DNA from: Adiantum capillus-veneris
Lineage: Eukaryota > Streptophyta > Polypodiopsida > Polypodiales > Pteridaceae
Assembly: GCA_014529385.2 (NCBI GenBank)
Contig: CM043953.1
Coordinates: 109,002,549 to 109,066,548, forward strand
DNA: 64,000 nt
Direction of reading: 5' to 3'
Shown here: in pieces, positions 35,220 through 46,852 of the stretch
Layout: each line of letters opens with the position of its first letter
Position numbering within the stretch: the first letter of the stretch is position 1
The notes under the pieces: generated by a model
Seen by the model: the letters and a program-made list of their open reading frames with translations, nothing else
Told to the model about the DNA's origin: nothing
Database searches by the model: none
Made by a program: the position numbers and the translations under genes

Positions 35220-35805
35220 ATCTTTCCCTCCCATTAGATCTCACTTTCTTCCTTTGATAGAGCGGCCCCGTGGCCATAAAATAATCTCTCCCTCTCTCTC
35301 TCTCAATTCACTCTTCTCCACACACCACCCTTTCCTTATACTTTCCTCCCCCCTCACTCACACACTCTCTCTCACTCTCTTCCATGGTGGGAACCCGCCA
35401 TAAGGAAAAAATACTCTCTCTCTCCCTCTCTAACTCCAACCCCCCCCCCCCCCCCCTCCTTCTTGCCCTCTGTTGGATGCGGGCCACCCAAGCCATGCTC
35501 TCTCTCTCTCGCTCCCGGATCCAGCCCGTGCAGGTGCATTGGAAAAAGATGCCACACACACACACCCTATCTCCCTCTCCTTCCCTTGCCACTTCACCCT
35601 GCCCTCACTCTCTCTCTCACGTTGTGCGCAAGCGAGCCATGATCTTTCTTTGGCTCTCAGCCCAAAGGCACCGTTTTCATACGCTCTCTCTCTCTCTACA
35701 CACATAGACACACACCCTCCCCCACCCACACACAGCGTCCTCTCTCTATCTCTCTCCCCATCTCTCACCCTCGTGTTCCCTCCAACAATAAACCACCGAA
35801 AATGA

Positions 35806-35836
<31 letters not shown>

Positions 35837-36378
35837 ATATATCCCCCCCCTTCCCACGCACGCTCGCGCACTCACATATATATACATACACTCACCCATA
35901 CATGGTACATGCACGTGTATACACACGTGTACTCACAACAAAAATCATTAAAAAAAAGAAACTAAACGACATCGACGTCGACAAAGAAGGAAGACGACCA
36001 AATCGCGCCACACTGACACCGAAACAAGCAAAGGCGTCGAAGGCATGCCCCAGCCGAGCTAGGAAGAGATGAACACGCTACACCGACGCAGTAGCGAGGC
36101 TGCCATTCACCGGCATCCCAACCATGATTCCCTCTTTAGTAAAACTGTAGGTTATTATCATTTTTTCCCAGTTTCAACCAAATCTTGTAAAAAATCCCAA
36201 CCTTGTAAATTCTCATCTCTCTAGATGATGGTCACAAAGGCCCACCTAGAGGTTTTCATTATAATATTTCCCAAGACAAAGCAAGGTTCAACCACCCAGG
36301 AGCCACCACCTTGCTTTGTCTCCATGATTAGATTACCCTAATCACACTAGATTATCCTAATCTAAAGCACCCAACACC

Positions 36379-36435
36379 TATAAAAAGGCACTGAGAGGCC
36401 ACTATCAAGGGGGGGGGGGGGGGGGGGGGGGGGGG
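36379..36435 (+). promoter_or_regulatory. G3 LTR core promoter with G27 tract
   Basis: TATAAAAAGG at 36379 is followed 30 bases on by 27 G, then CAAGTTCATGAGAGG, as in G1. Confidence 0.65.
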
Positions 36436-36798
36436 CAAGTTCATGAGAGGTCAGCACTTGGTAGTATTTTGGTGGAGGAATTGGCAACATTTGTATCACA
36501 AAAGAGGGGACTTAGCGTAGTGGTTTGCTTTGGGAATCGACTCAAACGGTTGATGCACACACACATTTTGGCAAGTTTTCATGTCAATGAATCATCTCTA
36601 GAGAACGCACCAAGTAAGTTCACTATCCTTCCCTCTATGTCTCTATCACCATGATGTGCCACCTCGTCGGAAATAAGGCTGTTGTAAATATGGCAAGAGA
36701 ATAATTCTCCCTCACACCCACGAGGATTTTCATCACCTGTCTATTCTCTCTATTCTCTCTCTAGAATTCGTGATAGTTCAAATCACCGTTGTCTACGT

Positions 36799-36818
36799 CC
36801 TAGCTGCTCAAAGTTAGG
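36799..36818 (+). other. Conserved LTR U5 hairpin, copy 3
   Basis: CCTAGC and GTTAGG pair with one G-U wobble, so the C-to-T change keeps the stem. Confidence 0.6.
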
Positions 36819-36993
36819 TGGTGCCTCCTGTTCGCTTCATTGTGACCGGTTTGTGGCATGCATCGGCTCTCGGCGTTTATGAGGCATTCGGGGTCCGTGT
36901 CGTGCTTTGCGCTCATCATTTGGTGCCCCCATAGAGGAGGGATTCTCGGAAACCTTCAGTTTACAATGTGAAAAGTAACGCACACCATCAATC

Positions 36994-37412
36994 ATGGACG
37001 AATGGCTGAAGGAATTTTCTTACTGGAGGACAGAAGAGGAGGAGACTAAAGAGGCACTAGCCGCCTTCATTAAAGTACTACTGAGAGGCTGTAGTGTCGC
37101 CCGTATTCAAGAGGTAAGATCCCCATCTCGTGTTGAGCGCATCAGGTGGGAGGTCTATAAAGTGCTATCACTGCTGTCAACCAAAACACATTGTCAATGA
37201 GTGCCATCAATGAAGGGAGCGAAGGGGATGAAATCATCCACATCGACATTCACCACGAGGAGGTCATCCACATCGAAGGAGGAAAGAAAACGGTAAGGCC
37301 TCTCTTTCCTAAGGAAACTGCAATCAAAGGTATAATCTCTACTCCAAAATGGCCTAAAGGAGCTGCTCAAGCCAAAGGTAAGGAAAGGCTAAGCCAGTCA
37401 GGAAACACATGA
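36994..37412 (+). pseudogene. Leader ORFs of G3
   Basis: A 68-residue frame (36994-37200) starts MDEWLKEF like the leader of G1 and overlaps a second frame (37191-37412) rich in Glu, His and Ile ending in a basic segment. The two may once have been one frame. No domain is recognised; decayed coding-like sequence continues to about 37950. Confidence 0.4.
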
Positions 37413-38004
37413 CCCCAAAGGATTAAGCATATGGCCAAGAGAGTGCTTCAAGTTTGAAAAGCTGGGTCGTACCCAATTTGCCAAAGAGAAGGTCATACAA
37501 GGCTTAGCAGTGTAAGGTTGCCTATCGATTCGCATGGCGCATGCAGTCTTGCCAGTCCACTTCGACAATCCTGAAGCAGAAGTGGTGAGAATATTTCCAT
37601 GTCCTAGGGAGGAGTGGTTCGGTTAATGTTCTTGCTGTTTTGGAGGACGGGTAGAGGGTCTCCCTTCTCTCCCCATACAACTTATCATGAAGAAGCTCTC
37701 CATCACGGGTGAAATCCAGCGGGCTAGAGATGAGTTGCAGTTGAATGGAGTAGAGTTCATGCAGCGTGCCAACTACGCTAATTATGTGTAGTTGTTGCTA
37801 GCCAAAAGGCTGGGAGTGGTCAGACGCATTGCCATCACCCCGTACGTGTTGAGCGACGAAGGAAAGGTAGAGCTCATGAAAGGTGACGACCTCTTGTGGA
37901 TGTGCCGACTCATCAACACTGGCATGATAAGAGTATAAGTAAGTGATCCACCCTCTGTGAATGATGGGAAACGGACCAACAACATTCCCATTTAGATTTC
38001 TATA

Positions 38005-38226
38005 GCATATGCTGAAGGGGATCGGGGAGCACCACAGACAGAGAGTGAGAGAGAGAGAAGGAGACACACACACGATGTGGGTGGGGAGACTCCAAAGAGT
38101 GAGCAGCCCCCTATACACTTATGCTATGTATAAGGTATACAAGTCAGTGGGCGCCCAGACCTGTCATGTGTCTCCTTCTCTCTCTCACTCTCCGTCTGTG
38201 GTGCTCCCTGATCCCCTTCATATGCA
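38005..38226. mobile_element. Foldback (hairpin) insertion in G3
   Basis: The left arm (38005-38071) and right arm (38165-38226) are inverted copies of each other over about 60 bases, beginning GCATATG and containing GGGGAGCACCACAGAC, around a spacer of about 95 bases. G1 lacks the segment at the matching place (near 3460), so it inserted after the copies diverged. Probably a foldback MITE. Confidence 0.65.
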
Positions 38227-38437
38227 TGTGAATATTTATGTAGATAGGAAGATCTTCTACCAAGCAAAAGATTTTGTATTTGTTTGACGCTGTGGTGCTA
38301 GGAGAAATCCTTAGCTCCCCAAACCCTATCATTCTCCCCATATTGGATTACCACCACTCCTTCAGTGTTTCCATATTTATCTTGTTTTAATCTATCCACC
38401 CAACCCTGTAAAAAGACGCTATGAGATGCTACTGTCA

Positions 38438-38479
<42 letters not shown>

Positions 38480-38502
38480 TTATAATTTCTTGAGTCACTA
38501 CC

Positions 38503-39097
38503 ATGGCAAGTGTTTCTTTCCCCATGTTTAGTGGAAAGAAGGGAGAAGACATCACCACTGACTTTCTGGATGATTTCGACATTGCTTGTGTGGTTTCCAA
38601 CAAGGATGACGTACAACGCGTCACGACTTCGAATTTTTCCTCTACTGATGAAAGTAGAGGCTAAGTATTGGTACAATGCTTTGCTCGAAGCTACTAAAAA
38701 TGCATGGGATGTGTTACGTGCTGCCTTTGTGAAGAGGTTTGGTGGAGGCACAACCTCGAAAAAGCTATGGCAGCTACTACTAACAGAATTGAAGCAGGGA
38801 AGTCTACTAGAGTATTCCACCTACAAGTCCAAGTTTGTGGATTTGTGGGAGAGATGGGTTGCCTTACTGGAGGAAGGTGAAGGAGCGCCTAATTTCCTGA
38901 AGAAGGACCGTTTCATTGCTAGCCTGTGGTTGCCGCTTAAGGAGAAGGTGAAGGGAAGGTTTCCTGCAGCATATGAGTTGGCAGTAGAAGTAGCCCGCCT
39001 TAAAGACAAGAAGACGCACATGCAAGCAAGAGTTAACGATTCAGAGGAATCAAGCTTAGTCCGACTAAACCCAGTTTACTTCAACAGCCGTTCATAG
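38503..39097 (+). pseudogene. Gypsy-type Gag of G3, frameshifted
   Basis: The start MASVSFP at 38503 matches G1 exactly. A short insertion near 38610 shifts the frame, after which the capsid segment continues with WDVLRAAFVKRFGGG, KSKFVDLWERW and ARLKDKK. Otherwise open to 39097. Confidence 0.75.
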
Positions 39098-39172
39098 AGA
39101 CCAAGCACAAGAGGCAGTAGAACAACACAAGACGTCCTGAGGCGCATCACTACCCAACTAGAGAGTTTATCT

Positions 39173-39430
39173 GTGCATCTGGTGCAGCAAGGACATGCAC
39201 CAGTCAAAAATCGAGAACAAGGAAGAGGACAACGAAGGAAAAATCAAGAGTACCACCGCTATAATTGCGGGGAGGACGACCATGGCATGTACTACTGCCC
39301 ACATCCAAGAAGGCAGAATTTCAATAGAGGAGGGAGACAGAATCAGATCTCCCCACCAAGGGCAAGACCACCACTGCCGAGGCAACCAATCTTACCTGTT
39401 CAAATCCCACCACTAGCCATGCAACCATAG
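39173..39430 (+). pseudogene. Zinc-knuckle tail of G3 Gag
   Basis: The knuckle reads R-X2-C-X4-H-X4-C; the first cysteine is arginine, while G1 keeps that one and lost two others. It is followed by the same RRQNFNRGGRQNQ basic segment and proline-rich tail. Confidence 0.65.
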
Positions 39431-39463
39431 CTAGTCCCACCAGCTCAATTCCTACAGCCACCG

Positions 39464-40985
39464 ATGCAACCACAGCCACAATCACCACTTACACTCATCC
39501 TACACCCACCACCAATTGGTACCCGCACACCAAGTATCATTGGTCTTGTAGAAGAGGTCAAGATGAAGATAACAGAAGAAGGATCAAGCGAGAAGTTTAT
39601 TCAAAGAACGGAAGGAGTGGAACAAGAGGTTAAAGAGTCAAAATATGCTACCCAAGTGAGGGAGGTAAGTCAAATAAATTGTGTTGCAAATGTGAGTACA
39701 TCTTTAACCCTGGATGAAATAGGCACCAAAGCGATCAATCGACAGCATTGGGCAGTAAGAGTAAGAAGGTGTAAAGTGTTGACCAGGCCGCGTCAGAGTA
39801 AGAGGAATGCAAAGAGCATGTAAGAAACAAGAGAAGAGGAAAACCGACCTGCTAGCAAGGATTTGAGAAGATGGACAACATATCAAGCAAAGGGGAGGGC
39901 TTTGAAAATGGAAGCCTGTGCAACAGCATGGACCAAGGACAGTGTAGCAAGCTAAAGGAATCTTGCATCAAGGAAGTTTCACTAGCGGACCATAACAAAG
40001 AGGTAAGTATGACTAAAGGTTTGGAGTTGGATATTGCTCCAGAGGCTTGGCACCAAGCAAGACTTTATTATGTAGTGTCATAGACTTAGAGATGGGTAAT
40101 GCCTCTAGTCTACTGAAAGGTGTTATAAACTTGGAGATGGGTAATGCCTCTAGTTTATGTGAGGGTGTTCAGAGTAAGTTTGATGATCAATATGTTTCCA
40201 ACCTTTTAAGGATGTTCCAGACTCCTCCACAATGCAGCATTGTGTTTGCATGGGATGAAGCAGACCTACGGTTATGGTTAACCGCTAGAACATATAGAGG
40301 TAAGATCAGCATGGAGATAAGAGTTAAGGAGCCATGGATAGACAAAAGGCTGATAGAATTCAAGAATGAAGGCTTCATTCCCAATTTGGTGCAATTTTTT
40401 ACAAATAGTGTATCCTCTCTATGGAGAGAGATAAGTGGTTTACGCTTGTATTTAAGCCGCAAGGTAGGTGGCTTACTATCAACCTCAGAAAGACAAAAGG
40501 ATGATAGAATGCAAGAATGAAGGCCTCATTCCCAATTTGGTGCAATTTTTCACAAATAGTGTATCCTCTCTATGGAGAGAGATAAGTGGTTTACGCTTGT
40601 ATTTAAGCCGCAAGGTAGGTGGCTTACTATCAACATCAGAAAAGACAGCTGACATGTTTGAGCACACCCAAGAGAAGCATGATATGCTTGCACTTTTTTC
40701 CAGTCATGGCAATAAGCAAGGTTCTAAAGACAACTGGAGCTCACCACACCAACAAGGTGGCCATATATGGTGGATTCTTGGCACTCTCTTGCGAATCATA
40801 ATTTTTAGTTATGTCTTTGCAGGAGCCAATATTCTCATTTCCCCTCTCACTACTGGTGGTTTCAAATTTGGGCCTATTTGGCATGCAAATTCTATTGTTC
40901 GGAAACTGAAGACAATGATCCTATTTTTCACTTGGGATCCAGGAGGACACTGGCACAATTTTCTGGAAGCCATGGGCTTCCCATT
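39464..40985 (+). other. 3' internal region of G3 without pol
   Basis: Frames at 39464-39823, 39871-40083, 40047-40520 and 40468-41028 have no recognised domain. The last has one hydrophobic stretch (WWILGTLLRIIIFSYVFAGA) that could span a membrane. A 151-bp tandem duplication lies inside. Confidence 0.45.
40341..40642. repeat. 151-bp tandem duplication
   Basis: Units 40341-40491 and 40492-40642 differ at only a few positions. The period is not a multiple of three, so the copies read in different frames. Confidence 0.92.
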
Positions 40986-41188
40986 TATAGGCTCTCTCTA
41001 CACACACATACACCCTCCCCCATGTTAAGTATGGAGCCTGATTTACCCTTGTAATTTTTTGTGGTAAAAGCGCACATTTGTAAGGCCTCCATTATGAGGA
41101 GAAGCCATCGTGCGTGAAGGAAAATCACTCACTGGAAACCAAAATTTTCACGGACAAGAATCAGGGGCAACTTTAAAGGCCTCGGGGA

Positions 41189-42064
41189 GTGATTTACGGA
41201 CAAGAATCAGGGGCAACTTTAAAGGGATCTTTGGTGGTTGCCAAGGGTGAAAAAGTCGGTACACTTTACTTGTGTACTGTTAGCACGCAACCTTCAGCTT
41301 GTGCAGCAACTACAGAAGTTGACAGTGCGGTGTGGCACTACCGACTTGGGCATATGAGTGCCAAAGGAATGCAAATCCTTCAAACAAAGAAGCTTCTACC
41401 AGGTTTGAAAGAAGTGGACTTAGAGTTCTGTGAAGATTGTGTTTATGGTAAACAAAAGAGGGTAAAATTTCAAAAATCAGGAAATGAAAGAAAAAATAAA
41501 AAACTTGAGTTGGTTCATTCTGATGTTTGGGGTCCTGCAAGTACACCATCACTTGGTGGCTCATTGTACTATGTAACATTCATAGACGATGCGACTAGAA
41601 AAACATGGGTTTATGTCATGAAGAATAAATCCGATGTATTTTCCATATTTCAAAGGTGGAAAGCCTATGTGGAGAATGAAACAGGTACCAAGGTTAAATG
41701 CCTCAGATCCGACAATGGAGGCGAATATTGCAGCCAAGCTTTTGAAAGCTTTTGTGCTAGCAATGGCATTTGGAGGCAAAGGACAACCCCAAGGACACCT
41801 CAACAAAATGGGATTTCGGAAAGGATGAACAGGACAATCATGGAACGAGCACGAAGCATGCGGCTACATGTAGGCCTATCGCTTGAGCTTTGGGCGGAAT
41901 CTGTAAGTACGTCTGTGTACTTAATTAATCGGTCACCCTCAACGGCATTGGATGGGGGAGTTCCAGAAGAGGCATGGACAGGTAAACCGGTGAATTATAC
42001 ATTTCTCAAAGTGTTTGGGTGTGAGGCTTTCATGCACATAGATAGAAGCCTAAGATCAAGTTAG
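41189..42064 (+). pseudogene. Copia C integrase
   Basis: An open 291-residue frame carries the pre-integrase motif (YRLGHMSAKGMQIL, CEDCVYGKQ) and an intact catalytic core: HSDVWGP, RSDNGGEY and TPQQNGISERMNR. It ends at 42064 through loss of one A near 42059; the next frame continues with the C-terminal part. The first 12 codons derive from LTR sequence at the deletion junction and are not natural. Confidence 0.88.
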
Positions 42065-43962
42065 ATGCAAAGTCCAAAAAGTGTTTCTTCATTGGCTATG
42101 GAGAAGGAGACTTTGGGTATCGCCTATGGAATCCTGAAGATGGTAAAATCTTAAGGAGTAGGGATGTAATTTTTAACGAACAAAATATGTACAAAGATTA
42201 CTTGGAAAGAAAACAAACAAAAGAAACAGGTGATGAGTACATGGAGCTTGAGGACGGTGAAGACTCAAGGACTGCAAACGGTGACAATGTGCAACAACGT
42301 CAACCAAATGAGGAGCCTCAACCTATTCCCCGAAGATCTACAAGAGCAAGTAGACCTCCAGAAAGGTTTGTTCCTTCCTTCAACTATCTCTTGATCTCAG
42401 ATTTTGGAGAGCCGGAATCATATGAAGAAGCTATGCAACATGAATCCAAAGAAGAATGGACGAAGAGCATGCAAGTGGAGATGGAATCACTACATCGCAA
42501 CCAAACATGGGAGTTTGTTGAGTTGCCTAAAGGTAAGCGGGCACTTCAAAACAAATGGGTGTACAAGCTAAAGGAAGAAGAAGGTGGGAAGAAAAGGTAC
42601 AAGTCTAGGCTTGTGGTAAAAGGTTTTTCTCAAAAGAAAGGTATTGACTTCAATGAAATATTTTCTCTTGTTGTAAAAATGAACTCAATTAGGCTTGTCT
42701 TAAGGCTTGTGGCTGCTCATGATCTAAATCTCGAGCAAATGGATGCAAATACAGCATTCCGTCACGGTGACTTAGAGGAGGAAATCTACATGCTTCAACC
42801 AAAGGGGTATGAAGTAAAAGGTAAGGAGAAAATGGTTTGCAGATTAAAGAAGAGCTTGTATGGTTTAAAGCAAGCATCAAGACAATGTTACTTGAAGTTT
42901 GATCAATGGATGTTGGATCATGGATTCACAAGATGCAACTCGGATCACTGCGTTTACACAGAGAATTTGGGAGATGGGAAATTCATCATCCTAATGTTGT
43001 ATGTTGATGACATGTTGATTGCAAGTGCTAACATGCAGGACATCAAAGACCTAAAAGAGGAGCTGTCCAAATCTTTTTCAATGAAAGATTTAGGTGCTGC
43101 AAAGAGGATACTTGGTATGAAAATATCAAGGGACAGGACGAAGAAGACAATAAAGCTATCTCAAGAAGATTACATCAAGAAGGTACTAGAAAGGTTTGCA
43201 ATGCAAAATGCAAAACCAGTTTCTACACCTTTGGCTCGTCATTTTAAACTAACAAAGGATATGTGTCCAAAGACACAAGAGGAGATAGCCTATATGTCTA
43301 AAGTTCCATATGCTGCAGCGGTAGGTTCTCTAATGTATGCTATGGTCTGGACAAGGCCAGACATTGCACATGCAGTGGGAGTTGTGAGTAGGTTCATGGA
43401 CAACCTAGGTAAAGAGCATTGGCAAGCTGTGAAGTGGATACTTAGGTATCTACAATGGACAACAACAAATGCGTTGTATTTTGGAGGAACTGATATTTTT
43501 CTAGAAGGGTATGCTGATGCAGATATGGCAGGTGACAAAGATACTCGAAGGAGCACTACTGGCTATGTGTTCACGGTTGGAGGCACAGCAGTAAGCTGGG
43601 CTTCAAAGCTACAGAAAGTGGTTTCACTTTCTACCACGGAAGCAGAGTATATAGCAATGACGGAGGCAAGCAAAGAAATTCTATGGCTTCACAGATTCTT
43701 AGAAGAGCTTGGATTCAAACAAGACAATTGTGTCTTGTATAGTGATAGCCAAAGCGCTATCCATCTTGTGAAGAACTCAGCCTTTCATTCAAGGACAAAT
43801 CACATTGAGGTGAGATATCACTTCATACGCACTCTTTTGGAAGAGGGACAACTAAAGCGAGGAAAGGTGCATACAAGTGAAAATCCTTCAGACATGTTTA
43901 CAAAGGTGGTCAACAAGGATAAGTTGAGCTTTTTCTCATCTTCAATCGGCATTCAAGGATAA
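42065..43962 (+). CDS. Copia C reverse transcriptase - RNase H
   Basis: A 591-residue open frame from 42187 (coding similarity begins at 42065 in the same frame) holds WEFVELPKGKR, GIDFNEIF, LYGLKQASRQ, YVDDMLIAS, MKDLGAAKRILG and RNase H motifs ADMAGDKDTRRSTTGY and STTEAEYIAMTEA. All catalytic acidic residues appear intact, and the stop lies 60 bases before the purine tract AGTGGGAGAT. The upstream integrase is in another frame by one base. The best preserved pol in the window. Confidence 0.9.
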
Positions 43963-44022
43963 GAAGCCAGAATGGAAAGCAGTCACAGGTTTGGTTTGGA
44001 GATCAGTCTCCAAGTGGGAGAT

Positions 44023-44768
44023 TGTTAAGTATGGAGCCTGATTTACCCTTGTAATTTTCTGTGGTAAAAGCGCACATTTGTAAGGCCCCCATTATGAGGA
44101 GAAGCCATCGTGCGTGAAGGAAAATCACTCACCGGAAACCAAAATTTTCACGAACAAGAATCAGGGGCAACTTTAAAGGCCGGAATATTCTTTTTCGCCG
44201 GAATATTATGGTCGGACGGCGGCCGGAAAGTGGTCGGAAAACAACCGGTCGGTTGGCCGGTGGCCGGTAGTCAATGGCCGATGGTCGGTGGTCGGAAGTC
44301 AATGGCCGGTGGCCGGTGACCGAATTCAAAAGCGGACTTGTCTTCTCAAGGGCGGCCACACATGGGCGGATTGGAGGGTCCGATTTGGACTTATTCACAC
44401 AAGGGCGGCTACACATGGCTGTCTCTCATAAGAGAGGGCAGCCCTTTTGGCCTATAAAAGGAGGCCATTTCTACACACATTTCATAGTGTGAAGTTGATG
44501 AAACAAGGTGAGTGTGAGGTGGTGAGAGTGAAGCAAGGCGGGAGCTCCATTAAGGGTATAATCCCTTTGTAAACTACTTCTTGTTTTGAAGTACTAAAGC
44601 CATTGAGTGGCTGATTTCCCGTGGACGTAGCCCACATTGGGTGAACCACGTATATCGTGTGTACTCTCTCTCTCTCTCTCTACTCTATAATCTCGTGTAT
44701 ATAAATCTGTCTCTCTCCATTAAGTAATCTACTCAATTATCTATTTAGCTACGTCTTATTTTCTAACA
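44023..44768 (+). repeat. 3' LTR of copia C
   Basis: 746 bp, TGTTAAG...TCTAACA, related to the LTRs of copia B. It includes a GGCCGG-rich stretch near 44230-44320 and a (TC)n tract near 44665. Confidence 0.92.
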
Positions 44769-44848
44769 CCCCACCCACACACAACGCCCTCTCTCCATCT
44801 CTCTCCCCATCTCTCACCCTCACATTCCCTGCAGCAGTAAACCACCAA

Positions 44849-44879
<31 letters not shown>

Positions 44880-45806
44880 ATATATCCCCCCCGTTCCTAC
44901 GCATGCTCATGCACTCACATATATATACACACACTCACCCATACACAGTACACGCACGTGTATACACACACTCACAACAAAAAGCATAAAAAAATGAAAC
45001 CGAACGACATTAACGTCGACAAAGAAGGAAGATGACCAAATTGCGCTACACCGACATCGAAACAAGCAAAGGCGTCGAAGGCATGCCCCGGTCGACCCCC
45101 GAACAGATGAACACGCTACACCGACACACCAGCGAGGCTGCCATTCACCGACATCATGTCCACGACACCCTCTTCAGTAAAACCGTAGGTTATTATCATT
45201 TTTTACCAATTTCAACCAAATCTTGTAAAAAATCCCAGCCTTGTAAATTCTCATCTCTCTAGGTGATGGTCACAAAGGCCCACCTAGAGGTTTTCATTAT
45301 AATATTTCCCAAGACAAAGCAAGGGTCAACCACCCAGTACCCATCGCCTTGCTTTGTCTCCCTGATTAGATTACCCTAATCACACCATATTATCCTAATC
45401 TAAATCAGCCAACACCTATAAAAAGACACTGAGAGGTCACTATCGGGGGGGGGGGGGCAAGTTCATGAGAGGCAACACTTGGTAGTATTTTGGTGGGAGG
45501 AATTGGTAGCATTTGTATCACAAAAGAGGGGACTTAGCGTAGTGGTTTGCTTTGGGAATTTTACTATGTGAAGGGAGCTATGTCCACATCTCGACTCCAA
45601 CAGTCGATGCACACACTCATGTTAGCAAGTTTTCATGTCAATGAATCATCTCTAGAGAACGCACCAAGTAGGTTCACTATCCCTCCCTCTATCTCTCTAT
45701 CACCATGATGTGCCACCTTGCCAGAAATAAGGTTTCTATAAATATGGCAAGAGAATAACTCTCCCTCACACCCCTGAGGGTTTTCCTCACCTGTCTATTC
45801 TCTCTA

Positions 45807-45860
<54 letters not shown>

Positions 45861-46016
45861 AGAGTTCGTGATATTTCAAATCAATGTCGTCTGTGTCCTA
45901 GCCACTCAAAGCTAGGTGGTGTCCCTTGTTCGCTTCACTGTGACCGGCTTGCGGCGTGCATCGGCTCCCGACGTTTACGAGGCCGTCAGGGTCCGTGTCG
46001 CGCTTTGCGCTCGTCA
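44769..46016 (+). repeat. Main part of G3 3' LTR
   Basis: Closely similar to 35710-36918. It includes an (AT)n tract near 44852, TATAAAA at 45417, a G13 tract at 45445-45457, (GT)n at 45811-45855 and the U5 hairpin at 45897-45916 (CCTAGC with GCTAGG). Similarity ends at TCGTCA near 46016. Confidence 0.75.
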
Positions 46017-46251
46017 ACACTATATGACTCAAAACATAGTTGCAACTCAACTCAATGGAACTTCTCAAGCTCACAGAACCATACAACTTTGGCTGGCAGC
46101 ACACACAACTCCAAGCTCACAACTCAAGGTACAATGGGGGAGTCAAGGCTCCAATGTGCATGGAAGGTGAAGACGTGTTGTGTATAAATCAAGATGACAG
46201 ACTCTAGATGACTGGCCACACAAGGTAGATGACCCCGAAAGCTCAAAGGAG

Positions 46252-46852
46252 CTATGGATATCTACAACCATAAAGAGCCACCAATGGCTCCAAAATATCT
46301 AATCCGGCTAAGACTATCCCAAAACTATAGTCGTTGTGGTCTAGCCTCGCATCCACTAGACCACCACCCATATGCCTTCCACTTGTCACTACCCAGGCAA
46401 AAGTCCGTCTAGTGTGGACTGAGCCCAGCTGCAACTAACTGTCTATCCAGTACCTGTGACACTGTAGCCCTGTTACAGCAGGGAAACCTCCTTTGTCCAT
46501 CCTCATGTATGTGTACATAGCGTGGCAGGATCTGCATGTCAGCAAAGAAGTGAACTACAATGTGCCTACATCCTGATGAGTCTAAAGGTGTCTCTAAGAA
46601 CTTGGAAAATGGCCCCAGAGTTTGAACCAATTTTGTAACCCCTAGGTCTCCCATATGGTGAGAGAACTCAAGGGCCTGTGCCTGCAGCCACTCCAACACT
46701 ATGTCCAAAGTCCACTTAGGTTGGTGCCTACCACAAAGGGGAAAAGAGAAGCCAACCGCTGAGTCCAAGGCCTCTATCTCTCTAGCTACAAGGAATGCAT
46801 GGGGATGAGGTGGAGGGTGGACCCGGAACCTCGTACTCTTGAAGAGTGTCAA
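46252..46852 (-). pseudogene. Unrecognised minus-strand coding-like frame
   Basis: A 147-residue frame (46852-46409) has ordinary protein composition, including HFFADMQILPRYVHIHEDG and WTLDIVLEWLQAQALEFSHH, unlike the composition-driven frames elsewhere. A shorter frame continues at 46434-46252. Its N-terminal codons fall in the tandem-duplicated CACTA-end segment, so it may be a host gene fragment next to or carried by a CACTA element. No family recognised. Confidence 0.35.

Larger units (their letters stand above)
34860..36918 (+). repeat. 5' LTR of G3
   Basis: Equivalent to 290-2880: GGGAACCCGCC near 35387 matches 1270, and CCAGCCCGTGC near 35522 matches 1403. It includes a C33 tract (35187-35219), an (AT)n tract near 35806, TATAAAAAGG at 36379, G27 at 36409-36435 and the hairpin at 36799-36818. 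Confidence 0.6.
41023..44768 (+). mobile_element. Ty1/copia element C, 5'-deleted, perfect TSD
   Basis: The flanks are CCCCA on both sides (41018-41022 and 44769-44773). The 3' LTR (44023-44768, 746 bp) is complete. The 5' LTR is cut after about 160 bp and joined to the integrase region near 41223, so most of the 5' LTR, primer site, gag and protease are missing. A 25-base block (GGACAAGAATCAGGGGCAAC and following) occurs on both sides of the junction. The element sits inside the 3' LTR of G3. Confidence 0.93.
34860..46016 (+). mobile_element. Gag-only gypsy-like element G3, 3' LTR split by copia C
   Basis: 5' LTR to 36918, internal region 36919 to about 40985, and 3' LTR about 40985-41022 plus 44769-46016. 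The internal region holds the leader ORF, gag and zinc knuckle, then 1.5 kb with no protease, reverse transcriptase or integrase. The U5 of the two LTRs aligns closely. The element start is unresolved because the U3 is TC-rich and the 3' LTR lacks most of it. Lack of pol in both copies (G1 and G3) fits a non-autonomous element with a Gag domain. Confidence 0.6.
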
